Assembly: GCF_963924675.1 (NCBI RefSeq)
Contig: NC_089235.1
Location: forward strand, 56,011,520 to 56,075,519
DNA from: Phocoena phocoena
Lineage: Eukaryota > Chordata > Mammalia > Artiodactyla > Phocoenidae
Length of the DNA stretch: 64,000 nt
Direction of reading: 5' to 3'
Shown: piece after piece, positions 1 through 15,341 of the stretch
Position numbering within the stretch: the first letter of the stretch is position 1
Layout of the letters: each line of letters starts with the position of its first letter
Notes under the pieces: generated by a model
Told to the model about the DNA's origin: nothing
Seen by the model: the letters and a program-made list of their open reading frames with translations, nothing else
The model's database searches: none
Program-made: the position numbers and the translations under genes

Positions 1-140
1 CACACTTTCTCCATTTGAAAAATGGGGTCCTAATAGGGTTGTCTTGAAGTTTAAATGAGACAATATAGGGGATGACTTGGCACAGTGCTTTCTCAGAGGA
101 AGTACTCAGCAATCGTTAGCTATCGTTATTGTTTAATCCT
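1..140 (+). repeat. MIR SINE fragment
   Basis: The order CTCCATTTGAAAAATGGGG, a TAAATGAGA segment, GGCACAGTGCTT and a Ser/Ala-rich tail region match the 3' half of an ancient mammalian MIR. The element runs off the left edge. It is old and diverged. Confidence 0.65.
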
Positions 141-828
141 TCAACATGAAAGTAAATTGGTTTCATGTCACTCTGTCCTAGTCAGCGACTTTATAAAAGT
201 AAGCCTCTGTTTATCAGATTACAGTTTAAGCAATAAAATCTGTTTTCACTGCAGCAAAACAATTTAAGACCTTCTGCTGAAGGTCAATTAAGCCAAATAA
301 GAATATGATACTAAGAACCCACGATATTATGGGCATTATGGAATATAAAAAAAATTAGAAGACTGTAAATAACTCATGGTCTATCTGAGGGAAAAAGATA
401 CATAAAATAAAAGTTCAAACATTATGCTAAGTGCTATAAAAGTGATTAATGTGAGTCAATACAGGAGCATAGAAATAGAGGTAGTTTGTCAAAGGTATCA
501 GCAGAGGCTTCTGAAGGCAATGGCCTTCAAAAGTGAACAGATGTTTGTGGAATAGCAACCCTGGGATAGACATTTCAGGAAGAAGAAGTGGACAGGCAAA
601 GACATGCAATCTTAATAGGGCAATGGGTGTTGAAGAATAGTGAGAAAAAATCAGTGGTTTCAACATCATAGTACCTTCTCATAAAAGTGATAATTCAAAA
701 AGCCTTATTAAGGCAATTTTTGTTACAGAAATATAAGAAAAAACTTGGGCTTGAAGTCAAAATATCATGAATATCTAGGTTTTAGTTAGCTATGACACTA
801 ACTATGACCTTGAGGGGGTGACATATTG

Positions 829-856
829 ACACATGTGTGCGCGTGCGTGTGCGCAT
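829..856. repeat. Alternating purine-pyrimidine tract (Z-DNA candidate)
   Basis: Twenty-eight bases alternate strictly between purine and pyrimidine and include several CG and GT steps (GTGTGCGCGTGCGTGTGCGC). Such tracts favour left-handed Z-DNA under negative supercoiling. Formation here is inference. Confidence 0.7.
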
Positions 857-2353
857 CTGTGTGTGCTGGGTGAGAGGTTAAATTATATTAGCTTGACAAT
901 TTCTCCAAACTTTAAGAGATTATCCTTCACATAACTTTGGCTACACTTTGGAATAGTTGTACTTCCAAACAATTTTGTTGGCTCATAAAAGAAAAGCATA
1001 TCATCTGCATTTCTTGCCATGTAAATACAGATTTAATTAACACTTGCAATCTGTGAAGATGCAAAACCTTAAGTGTTAATTAAACCTCTATTTACATAGC
1101 AAGCAGTACGTAGCCCTCCATTTTCTTGTATAATACAAGGAAGCTTATTTTAAACTCCATTAATCCACTACACACTGAAATAATAATAACACTGGATGCT
1201 TTGGTTAACGTCCAGCAAAGAGTCTTCCATTATGGAGAACAACAAAAATGACAGTTTACAAAGTCTTCTACCTCATTCCTGCTGTACAATACCACAATAC
1301 TCATTTTAACACCATTTTTTTCTCAATTATATTTAATTTCATTAAAATAACAATCCTTATATAATCCTCACTGTCAATAAAAGGATGTATAATTTTAATA
1401 AAGGCAAACTTCATTTGTATCTCAAATATTCTATCAGAACTGCAGATATATCTCACATAGTTGAACAGGAGTGTAAAAACACATTGTGTAAAAAACACAA
1501 TGAATTCAAATTATTAAATAAAGCTTTAATTTTTAAAATTGTAATATCATCTTCTCATTGCTAGGATTTTGTGGGTGGGGTTATTTTAGATCTTCTATAG
1601 TAAAGTTAATAAGTACAATGTAATAGTAAAAACCAATAAGAATAATATAAGAATAGAGCTAAAACAAAAACTGCTTCTCCAAAGCAGTTTTTATCATGAA
1701 TAAATTAACTCTTTTTAAAAAGATTAGCATGTAGATTTTTTTCAGGTAAATAATTTTCATCCAATTTCATTTTGATATATTAGAATGCCCATTTTCCCAG
1801 TGTCAAGTTTTTGCCTTAACCACTTATATTGCGAATATACTATTTTGGTTGTATTGCATGAATAAACCATACTTAGTACTACAAGGAAATTCATTTATTT
1901 GTTCAAAGGACATTTATTAACATCTACCATATGCATAGTGCAATTTTATACTCTCATTCAATTATGTGAGATATAACTTCAGTTCTGACAGAAAATTGGA
2001 GACAGATATTTCTAGAATGGTTAAAATTTACACAGGAAATATAGCTATAATAAATAATCATAAACATTTTAAAAACGAGTGTATATAAACATGTACTGTT
2101 TGCTTCACAATTGGTTCAGCACTTCAGAGTATCTTCCTATTCCCCTTTGAACTTTTGAAATCAACCCACTGTGCCAGAGACAAAAGCCATCCTGTTTGAG
2201 ATTCTGTTGATATGAAAATTCCAAGTAACATTAGTTTAATATATCAAAAGAAAATAAATATCTCATATTACCATTCTGACAAAAACATGAGTATAATACT
2301 ATAGAAAAGTAAATATAATCTTCTCCTGCAGTTACTCAAATTGAATTGTGTTA

Positions 2354-2614
<261 letters not shown>

Positions 2615-3703
2615 TCATCTGATCAGGCATAGTTAGAGAGGCAGAGGCTGAACAAATCTCTCTTAAAATAGAATGAGTCTGATTATTTTTGCTTAAGTTA
2701 CTTCCTGGTAATAACAGCAATGTGTAAAGACCTCTTCCAATACTAAGAAATCATTTCATCCTTTGCAGCAGCAAAGAGAAGAAAAAGATATGTAATAGTA
2801 TCTGAGAATTAATACTGGCCCCAGGAGAATTTAGCTCAACTTTCCACATTTGCATTTGAAGTACATACTTATCTTACACATTTCTAATTATAAGCAACAT
2901 TTGCATAAATTGGTTGTAAATTAAACATGAGTAATTAATTCTTTAGCAGTCCCCCTTTTACTAAGCTTTAAGAAAACAAATTGTTAATTATACAAAATTA
3001 TTTATTTTAGATTCCTAAAGGGATATATGTCATTCTTCATAGAATTCTTTTTAAAATAGTGAAGTAAACCAAAAATTTGAAGGCTGCTTCTGCACTTGTA
3101 CATTTCTCTGGGAAATATCATGAACAAAAAGGGGTTTCTGAGAAGATATTGATTTTTAAGTAAATACTCCAAGATAATAAAACTAAATAAATGTTTATGA
3201 ACTGAGGTCAAAGAAATTGAAATTTAATTCAATGTTCATTTACTCTAGAATAAATGACAGTTTACAATGCCTTCTACCATCAGTGGTTATGATATGCCAG
3301 ATAATTTTACCAGTATTTAAAATTAAAGGAAACAAAGATATAGTCAGGTAAGAACGTACATTCTCGTGGAAGCAGAGAAAAGTTGACTCCTTATTCTATT
3401 CCACTTGGATATGTCTACTCTCTTGGACATGGGCAACATGGGTAAGAGCAGTAAGAACTGTGAATGCAACATACCTTATCTGCTCTGATCCTTGCTCAAC
3501 TTCTCTGGGATACCAGAAAAGTGAGTTTTGGCTTTATTGTCTTCCATGATTTCTTCCAAGTGGCAACGCTGAGAAGGAAGAGTTGAGGCAATCTGGCTGC
3601 TATTCTACACTGACATGACTAGAAATAGTAAGTCTGCAGTTCCTAGAAGTATTTAAGCAGGCTTAGATTTACATAAATATACACACAATTAAAAATCACT
3701 CTT

Positions 3704-4051
3704 GGGGCTTCCCTGGTGGTGCAGTGGTTAAGAATCCACCTGCCAATGCAGGGGACACAGGTTCCAGCCCTGGTCCGGGAAGATCCCACATGCTGTGGAG
3801 CAACTAAGCCCGTGCACCACAACTACTGAGCCTGTGCTCTAGAGCACGTGAGATAAAACTACTGAAACCCCTGCGCCTAGAGCCTGTGCTCTGCAACAAA
3901 AGAAGCCACCCTATCAGAAGCCTGTGCACCACAATGAAGAGTAGCCTCCGCTCACTGCAACTAGAGAAAGCCCACGCACAGCAACGAAGACCCAACACAG
4001 CCAAAAATAAATAAATAAATAAATTTTAAAAAAAAACAAAAAAAACCAGAA
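3704..4051 (+). mobile_element. Cetartiodactyl tRNA-derived SINE (CHR-2-like)
   Basis: It starts with GGGCTTCCCTGGTGGTGCAG and ends in an A-rich tail with AAATA repeats. The flanking direct repeat CACTCTT (3697-3703 and 4052-4058) is the likely target-site duplication. It is antisense to the host gene. Divergence from the newer copies in this window suggests an older insertion. Confidence 0.88.
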
Positions 4052-4480
4052 CACTCTTCCCTTTGCTACTTCTTTTACTTCACTAAGGAATAAAAGAAGG
4101 TCTTGACTAGTACCTCACTTGAAGTTGTCTTATAGGCCACCTTCTCGAGACCAAGATAAGGCTATGCTTCCAATTTCATTTATTATTAAGACATTTACAA
4201 TAATATTCATGGTCTGGAAGCCTAGGCTCCTGTTTAGAGCCTGCACAGACCTTTATTGGTGATTATTCTTACTGAAACTTTCAATTTTCATTCAATTAAA
4301 AAAAAAAAGCCTCATTGAGCTTTTGTAATCAAGTTAAGGGCTAGGTATACCATTTCCATTGTATCTTGATGGTGCTAAGTTGACCTTTTTAAAATTTTCC
4401 TTGTGATTCATTCTGCTTCTTGACAGAGAACTGTTATTATTTCATTAGATTATTTTTACATACAATAATTTGTTCCTAAT

Positions 4481-4544
4481 ACACTATATTTCATTTTATT
4501 CTCCATTGTGAGACACTATATTTCATTTTATTCTTCATTGTGAG
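4481..4544. repeat. Tandem duplication of a 32-bp unit
   Basis: Two adjacent 32-bp copies (4481-4512 and 4513-4544) start ACACTATATTTCATTTTATT and differ at one base. This is a local tandem duplication in unique intron sequence. Confidence 0.9.
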
Positions 4545-5389
4545 AGTCCGACAAAAAAACCTAACAATACAACATGCTATGAATTTGTTGAGTGAAATGT
4601 AATGAGTGAAAATGCTCTACTGGATTAAAACCTACAATCTCTATTTGAAAGGAGTATGCTTCATATAGCAAGAGTAAAAATCAGTGAACAGAAGCATTAA
4701 AGTTAAGAGAGTTGAATTATTTAATTAAATTAAACACTAAAAATAACAAAAAAGAGAAATGTGAAGTTTTAGAAAGTACATCAGACATGTGCTCCTGTAT
4801 ATGCATGTGTGTGTATTTGGTGGGTGTACCAGTTGTAGAGGGAAAGTTCTTCTATTCATCAACATTCTTTCAAATAAAGCTACTTTTAAAATATCCTTCT
4901 TTCTGTACTTAGCTAATTTCTTAGAAATTTGCTGTCTGCAAGCGGCACCTACCATATGTGTTGAAGGTGGGCAATGAACATTCTGCAGATAAATGAATAA
5001 AGTTCAGTAACCATTACACATTAAAATGGTTAGGAGAAATGGTCAGTAACTCATATATTTTTAATGAAAATTTATATTGTTACTTAGATTATAATCAGAT
5101 GACAAAATATACAGTGCATTTTTATGACACAGTAGAAGTTTCTGTTATTTGAGAATATTAGTATTGGATAAAGGCCTTGAAAGGAACTGACTCAACTGAC
5201 AGAATTTCACAGTAAATAATGGGAAAGAGTGTGATTAAGTCTCTTTCTCTTCTTCTTTTTTTTTTTGAAAGATGAAACTGAAAATATGAAAATACTTGTA
5301 CTTTACTTTGTAATAAAACAGGATAAAATTGCAACTACTCACTCGTTTTTAGCAAAAACATGACCACTCATATTGAACTTGAAATGTGA

Positions 5390-5570
5390 CTGGTACTACT
5401 CTGAAGACTTTTATTTGTATTAACTCAATTAACCCCATAACAACCCTATGAGAAAAGTACTATAATTATTCACAGTTTACAGATGAGAAAGCAGGCACAG
5501 AGAGAACTCAAGCAGTCTAGTTCCAGAGTCCATGACCTTAAGTTGACTCAAATCAAGTCACTGAGTTGTA
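5390..5570 (-). repeat. MIR SINE, antisense
   Basis: The order AACCCCATAACAACCCTATGAG, then TTACAGATGAGAAA, then GGCACAGAGAG is the reverse complement of the MIR core and 5' half. It is ancient and diverged. Confidence 0.65.
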
Positions 5571-5754
5571 AGGTACAACATGATAAACATAATGAGTGCT
5601 TCTGTATGTCATACATGGAAGTTGTTAAGAGGGTAAATCCTAAGAGCTCTCATCACAAGGAAAAACTTTGTTTCTATTTCTTTAATTTTGTATCTGTATG
5701 TGATGGTGGATGTTCACTAAACTTATTGTGATAATCATTTCATGATGTGCGTAA

Positions 5755-5850
5755 GTCAACTCATTATTGCTGAACACGTTAAACTTATACAGGGCTATAT
5801 GTCAATTATATCTCAATAAAATTGGAAGAAAAACATATATAAAAAAAGAT
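5755..5850 (+). repeat. Probable 3' end of an old L1
   Basis: ATGTCAATTATATCTCAATAAAA followed by an A-rich tail resembles the 3' terminus of old mammalian L1 subfamilies. The fragment is short and I cannot name the subfamily. Confidence 0.4.
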
Positions 5851-6039
5851 TAAGTTGGAGACAAATTAACAACAAAAAAATATTGACTAGGAGTTTGGTA
5901 AAAACAGTGTTGGAAAGGGCTAGGACATTCTAGTGGAAAGGAAAAAACACTGATGAAGGCAAAGGGCAGAAAATAAAAATGCAAAATCAAAATAAAGTAA
6001 GTATTCCCAAAAGGCTGGAAAGAATAGTCTGCTCATTCT

Positions 6040-6690
6040 TTCACTAAACTCAGATTTATTGAGCACCAACTGTGTGACGGGAACTGAACTATTCTTGGCA
6101 CTGAGGACATAACAGGGAACAAAGTCCCTGCCATATAGAACTTACATTTTGAAAACAAAAACAAACAAAAAAAAGCAGACAAAAAATACATAATGTTAGA
6201 GAGTGGTAAATACTATGATGGAAAAGATAAGTGGCACGACAGGGATTACTCTTTTATGGGGAGTTGTCAGTGATGACTTCTAAGTGGAGACTGAGTGAAT
6301 TTAGGAAGAAGGACATGTGACTATACGAATCCTATTTCAGGAAGAAGGAAAAAATGAGAGGGGGATTGGAAGGATGGAATGCGAGGAGTGAGGGAAGGGT
6401 TCTCAACATCTGAAAAAAGCCAGAGACCTGTGTAGCTGGAGTGCAGTGGCATGAACGAGGGAGAAACTTGTGAGAGATGAGGTATGGGAGGCAGTCAGGG
6501 CCCAGATTACCTGGGGGCAGTTAGGTCATGCAAAAGTTTTTGGATTTTTTTCTTCTTGGGATGTTAAGTGATAGAAGATTCTGGGCAGGGGAGTGCCCTG
6601 ATCTGCCTTAACTTATAAAATAATTATTCTGGTTGCTTTCTGAAGAGTAGACCTAAGAGATCAAAGGCAAAGTAAAGAGACCCCTCAAGA
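6040..6690 (+). repeat. Ancient dispersed repeat, family not named
   Basis: The run TTATTGAGCACCAACTGTGTG, then CTGCCATATAGAACTTACATT, AGGTCATGCAAAAG and TCTGGTTGCTTTCTGAAGAG follows, in order, a medium-reiterated mammalian repeat I recognise but cannot name with confidence. Related pieces occur near 36.5-37.3, 43.6-44.4 and 60.7-60.9 kb. Confidence 0.5.
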
Positions 6691-7104
6691 AATGCACGGT
6701 GAAAGATAAGATAGCAAATTTACTAAATAACATAGAATCTAACTGAATCATTTCTCACTTGAGGGTCAAGATTCAAGGTTTCAGTAATGAAAAAAGATAA
6801 ATTCAGTAAGATCATTTTTTTACTCAGAAACCTAAGTACACAAAAATGGAATTGAATTAAAAGTATTTGTCCATATAACATGTTAGATTAAAAAAAAGTC
6901 CTATTTTTCAGTCACATATTCCAAGGAGTACAGAATATCCATAAACTATTTAAACAGCTATATGTATTTTTTATACAAAATTCTTAAACATGTGGCATCA
7001 CTGAGGAAAGAATAAAAAAATCTACAATTGTACTCTTCATTTTAAAGGATCTTAGTACTTTACTATTGCAGAGAATGTGGGCAGGAGGCCATGTAATAGT
7101 AGAC

Positions 7105-7345
7105 TTGTGCACGGGATATGGATCAAGGCTGCCTGAGTTTCAATCCTGATCTGCCATTAACTAGTGGGATGACACAGGGCAACATACTCAATCTCTATTT
7201 GCCTTAATTTTCTCATCTGTTAAATGGTGATCATAATGGCACTTACCTCATAGAGTTATTTTGATAAAGCAAGTTAATACACCTAAAGCACCTATATCAG
7301 TACCAGCACATGGTAAACCCTCATTAAATGTTAGCTATTATTATT
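7105..7345 (+). repeat. MIR SINE, nearly complete
   Basis: It reads in MIR order: GCCTGAGTTTCAATCCTGATC, TTTTCTCATCTGTTAAATGG, ACCTCATAGAGTTATTTTGA, and CAGCACATGGTAAACCCTCA with a short TATTATTATT tail. This is the best-preserved MIR in the window. Confidence 0.85.
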
Positions 7346-8672
7346 ATCACCACCAACCCTCACTGACTAGTGTGTTTTGTGAATCAATTAACTATGGGCT
7401 ATGAAGAAACTGTACGAGCTGATGTGTATAAAAATGAGGCATGCTGTACCTTGAATATCCAGGCAATCTAGGCCAATGGAGGTTATACTCTTGGATCTGG
7501 AAAATCAATTCTGTTTATTCACTTCTCCTCCCTTTAACCCCAGGAAGTTTAGATTAGCTGCCTCCGGGGAAAATGTTTAAACTGAAGGAAAACCCTAATC
7601 AAATCAGTTTACTAGTTATAAGTAATTGAGTTCAGTTAATTTTAGAGGCTTTATACAAAGCTCAGACATTCAAAAAATATATAATTTAGCCCTTGTCCAG
7701 TTATGCTCAGAATGAAATGGGGATACAAAAGAGGAGGACACATGGTTAAGAATCATGAATTCCATGATTAATAATTTGGACTTTCATTCCTAGGAAGCAG
7801 AGAGCCATTAAGCATTTTTTGACATGGGATAGAGCATGAAATACCCTTAGTGTGAAGAAAGGAGGTTAGATTGAAGTAGTTGGATATTGAATTTAAGGTT
7901 GATAGAAGTTGCATTGACAAGAGATGATGAGGGCCTATGTTGCTCCCAGGAAAACTAGATACACTCATTTTTATTATTAATAATATTTAAGCATGCTGGT
8001 ATACTTGGACATTATTTTTATTCTCCTGCTTCTTCTGATAACACTGCCGCCACAGCTTTTTACTTCGGTGAATTTACTCATGCCAACCATGTGGCTTCAC
8101 CAGGACCTGACAAACATAGTACCTTTACACCACAATCATTTGTCTCCAACCACAAGGACGAATGGACACAGGACCTGGAGAAAGCCAATCGTAAAGTGTG
8201 CTTCTCCTTTTCTACAGTTACGAGTATAATTATGGACTGATTAGAGACCTTTCCTGGGATTTTTCTAATTAGAACAACAAGGAAGAACTCTCATGCTCCT
8301 CTGATCCTGGAAATACGAGGTTACATGTTTCCATCTTCATGAGAGTGTATTCTCCACTTCCCGTATGGAAAAAGCCTGGCTGCAGTTAAAGAGAATGATG
8401 CCAATAGAGAGAGAAAAGCCAAGATGGAAATAGAGATATCCTTGAAAATGTTTGAATTCATGATTATAATTAGCAATAAGAAGTATGCCACCCATACCTT
8501 TTCTAAGTTTGAAACTTTGAACAACAAATTCTGCTTTCATTTTTTAAAATCAGTTAGAGTTGGGTTTCTGTCACTTACAACCACAAGAATGCTATTACAA
8601 ATGGTATTATACCAAATACAGGGAAGAAGTGCTGATGATTCTTTTAAACCTCGTTATAAAAACAAATTGACC

Positions 8673-9007
8673 GGGCTTCCCTGGTGGTGCAGTGGTTAAG
8701 AATCCACCTGCCAATGCAGGTGACGTGGGTCCTGGAGGATCCCACATGCCGCAGAACAACTAAGCCCGTGTGCCACAACTACTGAGCCTGTGCTTTAGAG
8801 CCTGCAAGCCACAACTACTGAGCCTATGTGCCTGCACTTAGAGCCTATGCTCTGCAATAAGAGAAGCCACCATGGTGAGAAGCCTGTGCACCTCAACGAA
8901 GAGTAGTCGCTGCTCACTGCCACTAGTGAAAGCCTGCATTCAGCAACGAAGACCCAACACAGCCAAAAATAAATGAATTAAAGAAATAAATAAACAAAGA
9001 AGCAAAA
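8673..9007 (+). mobile_element. Cetartiodactyl tRNA-derived SINE (CHR-2-like)
   Basis: The head is GGGCTTCCCTGGTGGTGCAG and the tail is A-rich with AAATAAA repeats. A 13-bp target-site duplication, AAACAAATTGACC (8660-8672) and AAACAAACTGACC (9008-9020), differs at one base. Same strand and type as the copy at 3704. Confidence 0.92.
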
Positions 9008-9781
9008 AAACAAACTGACCTAAAGCTGTTACAGAAAAATGATGGCACTGACAGTATTTGAAAATTTAATTATGAAATGACAAACTTAATCTTCCACTTG
9101 GCAAAATAATAAAAGTTAGGAATAGTATTATAAATAAAAATTAAAGCCCAGAACTAAATAATGAATAGATTTACATTGTGTGTGTTTTTATAAAGCAAGT
9201 GTGCAAGCACTTCCCAAAGGAAAGCAGCTTCTTTCACTGTATTTTCATATGTGTCTTCTGAAAAATGAAGGATTGCTGACTTAGTCTCCACAGAAACAAA
9301 GAAGAGGTAAGGACACTGGTATAATATTTTCTATAGCCAGGAACTTGCCACCACAGGAGAGTCTGGTACATTGCCACAGTGCTGCATAGCTAGGTAAAAT
9401 TTGGACTAATACATGTTGCCTTTCAGGCAGGAGGTAAATGCTCTATCTCTTCATTGCATTCATCTGACACCAACATGACACCTTCAATGCTATTTTTTCA
9501 AGGACCCGAAGCACACAATGGGCACCTAAAATGGTTACCTCAACACATTTTAAAAATACATATTAGCATCATTAGGCATGGGGTAAGTTTGGCTGATTAT
9601 CAATATTCATTCTTTTGTTTCTTTATTAATGGTTTGATAACATAAAATTGGCAGACTTCAAGATATTCTTTTAAACATATGAAATACTTATATTTATGTT
9701 TAGCCTCACATTTTACAAGATTATGTTGATTTTTTTTTGGTTTATAAATCAGTTTATTTTGCATATTGAATGAATTCTTAC

Positions 9782-9970
9782 CATCACATGTTGGAAGTGG
9801 ATGACTCCACCAGTGGTTTTTCTCACATAGAAGGGGCTCTTCATGGCTCAGCCTGTATCCTGGGTCACAACTAAATGAAACAGTAGATCCGATGGAGAAA
9901 TCATGACCATAGCGATGACCATGTACAGGTATGCCAGGGTCCAAGCAAGAATAGGTGTTCACTGTAACAC
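9782..9970 (-). CDS. CSMD3: CSMD exon: one complete sushi (CCP) domain
   Basis: The exon encodes a complete sushi/complement-control module. The four expected cysteines are at SCLDPG, FSCDPG, LLCEK and PTCD, and the conserved Trp is in HWWSH. The domain starts with the usual DPGIP turn. The exon is 189 nt, phase 1 to phase 1, with acceptor TTTTCCAG and donor G/GTAAGA. It joins in frame to the CUB half at 12908-13095 (HYES then VTVNTYSC) and to the CUB start at 2476-2592. Sushi modules of CSMD proteins are extracellular and related to those of complement regulators. The function in this species is inferred from the family. Confidence 0.95.
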
Positions 9971-13160
<3,190 letters not shown>

Positions 13161-13859
13161 TTAGATTGCTATTTAACTTATTATTTATAATTTTTACCAG
13201 CTTTATATACACTTTTCTTAAGCTTTTCTAATATCTTATATATCATTTAAGGCCCCACCATTTAAGAATACCAAAGTTATAAGCTCTTATTCCTATGGAC
13301 AATTTTCATTTAAAAAGTATGAATACATACTTGTTGTTTGCAAGTAAGATTTCTTTCAAATGTTACAGATTATCTTCAGTTAATAAATGGCCTTTTCATT
13401 AACCAAGCATGTTTTTGCAGTCATCTTTCTTTTGCTTTCCTCATTTCTATTGAAAACTATGTGATTACTGTATTTATCTTCAATCAGAACATCAGAATTT
13501 CGTCTTAACAGTATACTTCAAATCTGACCTCTGCTTCATATAGTTGTTTTATTTTGATTTTTGATAAATCTCTTTTGGCCATTACATTTTTTATACAATT
13601 TTTATTTAGATTTTTGGCTGTTGTTGCTGCTATTGCTTTCAATTTTTTAAAAGATACAATTGTTTTATAAATTGTATTCAACACAGAGCTACTTTTAACA
13701 TGGATAACATATTTAACATATTCATAATAAACTAAAATTTTGCATTCCTTCCTTGCACTTCAAGAGTATACCACAGTCTGAATCTGGATCAGAAATCTTA
13801 GTTGGGGGAAAAACATCTACATGGAATCATGAATAGTTGAGCATCTTACTCACTTCCCA

Positions 13860-14160
13860 TAATGAAACTGCAGCCCAGAACATTCAATTCCTGCCTTCAC
13901 CAAGGTTTTCCTATACATATTTCAGCTTTCAGCTTAAATTGGTCCACAGGAAGCCCTTCCCTGACCTCACAATGTAGGTTAGTTTTACTATATTGCCACA
14001 ATTTATTGTGCCTTTTGTGACACCAATCACAGTTGTTTGCTTGTTTGACAGCTGTCTCCATTAAGAGTCGATAAGCTCCATGAGTTCAGACAGTTTCTGT
14101 TTTTGTTGATGTTTTGCATATAGTAGACACTCAGTAAGTACTTATTGGATAAATGAAAGA
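13860..14160 (+). repeat. L2 LINE 3' end
   Basis: AAGCCCTTCCCTGACCTCAC, then CTCCATGAGTTCAGACAG, then GTAGACACTCAGTAAGTACTTATTGGATAAATGAA follows the 3' end of ancient L2 in order. It is diverged. Confidence 0.7.
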
Positions 14161-14905
14161 ATTAATGTATTTTAAAGAAAACAATACTTTCTTTTCTCTA
14201 GGGCTGTTATCAACTTTATCAAAAAAGCACTCAATATGCTTTGATACTTCAGTACTAACCATGCATTTTCACCCTTTTAGAATATATCTTCCAACACATT
14301 TTTTGGCAACTAGTTATATTCAGTACAATTTTAAAAATAATTATAACTTGAAATGTCCACCAATTTTCAGATAATAACTTTATCATACCTACCAGTCTTT
14401 TCCAGTATTACAAGATTAAGCTACATTATTCCTCAGAAAAATAAAACTAAAACAAATAAAACTCAAAACCTGGTAAAAAAAATTGAAAGAAACATTTAAA
14501 AATTAGAAACTTTATTTCATTATAAAATCTCCGATATGAATATAAACATGGCACAAAAGTAGTCAAAATGTATAATTTAATGCTATTTAAGAAAGACAAA
14601 TGAAATATTTTTAGATTTGTACCACTGTTACATCCTATTAAGCAAGACTTAGTAAAATGAATGGATTTCATAAGTTTATCTTACTCTTTATTTTGCAACC
14701 TGGAATATATTGTATTTGTCTAAAAATAACTTTTCCAATAATATGATTTAGAGTAGTAAATGTACAGGAATACACTATGTCCTTTAAAAAAATGATCAGG
14801 CAATTACACATTGTGAACCCATTATTTGATTGTTTGGTAGTCAGTCTATTGTAGCATATATATATATACTATAATATATATACAAAATATTTTTTTTTTA
14901 GGAGT

Positions 14906-15115
14906 GTTTTTTTTTTTTTTTTTGCTGTACGTGGGCCTCTCACTGTCGTGGCCTCTCCCGTTGCGGAGCACAGGCTCCGGATGCGCAGGCTCAGTGGCCA
15001 TGGCTCATGGGCCCAGCTGCTCCACGGTATGTGGGATCCTCTCAGACCGGGGCACGAACCCCTGTCCCCTGCATCGGCAGGTAGACTCTCAACCACTGAG
15101 CCACCAGGGAAGCCC
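14906..15115 (-). mobile_element. Cetacean CHR-type SINE nested in the L1-A tail
   Basis: Its poly-T end at 14906 and the terminal CCACCAGGGAAGCCC show a minus-strand insertion. The direct repeat TAGGAGT (14899-14905, 15116-15122) is the target-site duplication. The body contains the long cetacean-type segment with GTGGCCTCTCCCGTTGCGGA. Confidence 0.92.
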
Positions 15116-15341
15116 TAGGAGTTTTTTTTTTAACTTTTATACAGCAGGTTCCTATTAGTCATCCATTTTATACACAGTGTATACATGTCAATCCCAATCG
15201 CCCAATTAATTACACTACCACCCCCACCCCCCGCCACTTCCCCCCTTGGTGTCCACACGTTCGTTCTCTACATCTGTGTCTCTATTTCTGCCCTGCAAAC
15301 TGGTTCATCTGTACCATTTTTCTAGGCTCCACATATATGTG

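Noticed and set aside
7993..8229. Open frame of 78 codons with a hydrophobic start
   Set aside because: No start context, splice sites or domain; length is within chance expectation for AT-rich intron.
9600..9781. Continuation of the sushi reading frame past the domain (below 9782)
   Set aside because: A GTAAGA donor follows PTCD-G exactly at the phase-1 boundary; the remaining frame is intron read-through.
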